DNA of 64,000 bases from Sideroxydans sp. (GTDB lineage Bacteria > Pseudomonadota > Gammaproteobacteria > Burkholderiales > Gallionellaceae), in assembly GCA_024636935.1 (NCBI GenBank), contig JAGXGC010000036.1, positions 1-64,000 on the forward strand. The letters are read 5' to 3'. The notes under the pieces were generated by a model. It made no database searches. It saw only the letters and a program-made list of their open reading frames with translations, and was not told the DNA's origin. Shown piece after piece: positions 62,432 through 64,000 of the stretch. How positions within the stretch are numbered: the first letter of the stretch is position 1; the number at the start of each line of letters is the position of its first letter. The position numbers and the translations under genes are program-made.

Positions 62432-63328
62432 TTAACCGCGTGGGTGGTGCTGTGAATGCAACTGTTTCAGACGCTCGCGCGCCACATGGGTGTAGATCTG
62501 CGTAGTCGAGATGTCCGAATGGCCGAGCAGCATCTGCACCACGCGCAAGTCTGCGCCATGATTGAGCAAATGGGTAGCGAAAGCGTGGCGCAACGTATGT
62601 GGAGACATGGGTTTGTGCAAACCGCCCTGCTTGGCGTGTTTCTTGATCAGGTACCAGAACATCTGGCGCGTCATCGCGTCACTGCGCTGGGTGACGAACA
62701 GCGCATCACTCATCCTGCCGGCCAATAGTGCAGGGCGAGCCTCGACAAGATAGCGCCTGACCCAATCCAGCGATTCCTCACCCAGCGGCACGAGTCGTTC
62801 TTTGCTGCCTTTGCCCATCACCCGCGTCACACCCATATCCAGGCTGACTTGGGCGACGCTAAGGTTGACCAGTTCGGATACTCGCAGCCCAGTGGCATAC
62901 AGCACCTCCAGCATGGTCCGGTCACGCATACCCAAGGGTGTTTCCACATCGGGTGCGTTCAGCAGTAGTTCAACGTCTTCCTCGGTCAGGCTCTTGGGCA
63001 GACTGCGCGGCAGCTTGGGGGTGGCGATCTGCAAAGTGGGATCGACTGTTATCCGGTTCTGGCGCAGCAGATAGCGGAACAATCTTTTCAAGCTGGAGAT
63101 GGCGCGCGAGGTGGAGGTCGCTCTGGCTTTTTGTTTACTTACCAGAAAGGCTAGAAAGCCTTGGATATCGGCATGGGTGGCTGCCAGTAGTCCGCAACCG
63201 CGTTGCTCTGCCAGCCATAGGGTGAATTTATTCAGATCGCGCCGATAGCTTTCCAGCGTGTTGCGCGATAACCCGTCTTCCAGCCACAGCGCATCACTGA
63301 ACTCATCCAGCAGTTCAGCGTCGCTCAT
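62432..63328 (-). CDS. xerD: XerD, site-specific tyrosine recombinase
   Basis: 298 residues. With XerC it resolves chromosome dimers at dif. SAM-like N-terminal domain (LSRNTLESYRRDLNKFTLWL) and a catalytic domain with the first Arg in YATGLRVSELVNL, the central Lys in VMGKGSKERLVPLG, HTLRHAFATHLLNHGADLR, LLGHSDISTTQIYTHV with the Tyr nucleophile. Lack of a phage-type extension and full identity to the XerD pattern speak against a phage integrase. It overlaps ogt by 14 bases. Confidence 0.95.
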   Translation of the reverse strand: MSDAELLDEFSDALWLEDGLSRNTLESYRRDLNKFTLWLAEQRGCGLLAATHADIQGFLAFLVSKQKARATSTSRAISSLKRLFRYLLRQNRITVDPTLQIATPKLPRSLPKSLTEEDVELLLNAPDVETPLGMRDRTMLEVLYATGLRVSELVNLSVAQVSLDMGVTRVMGKGSKERLVPLGEESLDWVRRYLVEARPALLAGRMSDALFVTQRSDAMTRQMFWYLIKKHAKQGGLHKPMSPHTLRHAFATHLLNHGADLRVVQMLLGHSDISTTQIYTHVARERLKQLHSQHHPRG

Positions 63329-63776
63329 GGGCTAGCAGCCACCGTTTGATGTTCAGCGCATCTTCATCCGCGCGATGCATGAAGCCCCCCAAGCCCGACT
63401 TGCCAACCACGCGGTGACAGGGGATGACGAGAGGGATAGGGTTGCTGCCGCAAGCTTGGCCAACCGCTTGCGCACTGGAACCGATCTTGGCTGCCAGCTC
63501 GCCATAGCTTTGCGTTTGCCCGCTAGGGATGTCGAGCATCGCTTGCCAAACATTGCACTGATGATGTGTGCCATCAAGTTCGAATGGCAGGTCGATCTCA
63601 TGCTGAGGGTCAGCCAGATAGGCTGCCAATTCAGAACAGATCGTTTTCGCCATTTCGCCCTCTGGGGCTTGGGCTTTAGTGCTCTGTGGCAGGAGTTCGA
63701 TACCCAATAGATCTGTGTCGGAACAACGGATGCCGAGCTTACCGAAGGGGGCGGAGATGATGGCTTGATATTTCAT
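63315..63776 (-). CDS. ogt: Methylated-DNA-protein-cysteine methyltransferase
   Basis: 153 residues. Suicide repair protein that removes alkyl groups from O6-guanine. The acceptor Cys is in VIPCHRVVGKSGLGGF, with the upstream QCNVWQAMLDIPSGQTQSYGELAAKIG helix-turn-helix and the AVGQACGSNP stretch; the His and Arg of PCHRV are intact. The N-terminal Ada domain is absent. The overlap with xerD suggests one transcript. The rplS terminator lies upstream. Confidence 0.94.
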   Translation of the reverse strand: MKYQAIISAPFGKLGIRCSDTDLLGIELLPQSTKAQAPEGEMAKTICSELAAYLADPQHEIDLPFELDGTHHQCNVWQAMLDIPSGQTQSYGELAAKIGSSAQAVGQACGSNPIPLVIPCHRVVGKSGLGGFMHRADEDALNIKRWLLAHERR

Positions 63777-63856
63777 GCGCGCATCATATCTGAAATGCAG
63801 GAATCTGCTTTGCTACCTACATAAGCGACCTTGATCCACGAATTACGGACAAAAAA

Positions 63857-63876
63857 ACGGGAGCCGAAGCTCCCGT
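63857..63876 (-). terminator. Intrinsic terminator after rplS
   Basis: On the minus strand ACGGGAGC, TTCG tetraloop, GCTCCCGT, followed by seven T bases. It stands 24 bases after the rplS stop. Confidence 0.93.
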
Positions 63877-63899
63877 TCTTTATTGCCTGCAGTCTTGGC

Positions 63900-64000
63900 T
63901 TAAGCTTTGACTTTGCGTGCTGGCAATTTTTCTTTGATACGTGCCGACTTGCCGGAACGATCGCGCAGGTAGTACAGCTTGGCGCGACGTACATCACCGC
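63900..64000 (-). CDS. rplS: Ribosomal protein L19 (C-terminal part, cut by window edge)
   Basis: The last 32 codons and stop. The frame ends [20 protein letters not shown] and [11 protein letters not shown], the conserved end of L19, a protein at the 30S/50S interface. The rest lies to the right of the window. A terminator follows its stop. Confidence 0.93.
   Translation of the reverse strand, partial: GDVRRAKLYYLRDRSGKSARIKEKLPARKVKA

Noticed and set aside
62432-63328. Phage integrase next to the tRNA-like relic, suggesting an integrated element
   Set aside because: The protein has XerD length and motifs throughout and lies in an operon with ogt and a YkgJ-type gene, so it is the housekeeping recombinase.
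63773-63997. 74-codon frame upstream of ogt
   Set aside because: It runs through the rplS terminator and the rplS coding end in the wrong frame.
1-64000. CRISPR array, IS element or prophage
   Set aside because: No evenly spaced short repeats with unique spacers, no transposase and no phage structural genes were seen.

Overview
The window reads as a chromosomal segment of a Gram-negative betaproteobacterium, most likely a nitrogen-fixing, motile member of the Nitrosomonadales/Gallionellaceae type. This placement is an inference from gene content: flhC, the dusB-fis-purH-purD order, a NifA/sigma-54 driven nif cluster, ubiquinone genes (ubiC, ubiA, a UbiH-family hydroxylase, ispB), OxyR, and an RNase P RNA of the bacterial A type. 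Genes are densely packed, with many ATGA or TGATG stop/start overlaps.

Layout. 1-0.4 kb: end of flhC. 0.6-2.4 kb: umuDC behind an unusual double-palindrome operator. 9.3-2.4 kb (minus strand): a nif accessory operon, iscA-nifU-nifS-small ORF-nifV-cysE-orf-nifW-nifZ-nifM, with a textbook sigma-54 promoter, IHF-like site and NifA upstream activator sequence. 9.5 kb: tRNA-Pro(CGG), then ispB. 17.3-10.6 kb (minus): a cell-envelope glycan operon (GT9 transferase, GtrA, ArnT-like transferase, sialidase-like protein, membrane protein, MFS carrier). 17.4-23.0 kb (plus): two serine/threonine kinases with cyclic-nucleotide-binding tails flanking ridA, then recG and ubiC, followed by ubiA. 24.1-27.5 kb: a peroxide-defence module, rubrerythrin-rubredoxin-rubredoxin reductase-dps, divergent from oxyR across a perfect palindrome. 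27.6-32.5 kb: a Gln/Ser-rich protein, a methyltransferase and a 1210-residue MshQ-like surface protein. 32.6-34.9 kb: methyltransferase, hemF, tsaC.

34.9-51.3 kb is the accessory part: a Fic protein bracketed by 29-bp direct repeats derived from the tsaC 5' end, an AbiEi/AbiEii toxin-antitoxin pair with a palindromic operator, a TerB protein, a candidate small RNA, dusC, a glutathione transferase, a type III restriction-modification system with GIY-YIG and NERD nuclease genes, and a GmrSD-like DUF262/HNH gene inserted between purH and purD. 51.4-64 kb is housekeeping: purH, fis, dusB, a UbiH-family hydroxylase, dsbC, an adenylate cyclase, rnpB with tandemly repeated 5' segments, ppx, phoU, rpiA, a tRNA-like relic, a YkgJ-type protein, xerD, ogt and the end of rplS.

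Four copies of a 116-129 bp paired-hairpin repeat (REP/BIME-like) lie between genes, one of them inside the nif operon. No IS element, prophage or CRISPR array was seen. The most unusual items are the rnpB 5' tandem repeats, the fic insertion scar at tsaC, the 35-codon ORF coupled between nifS and nifV, the twin kinase-cNMP genes around ridA, and the umuD operator.
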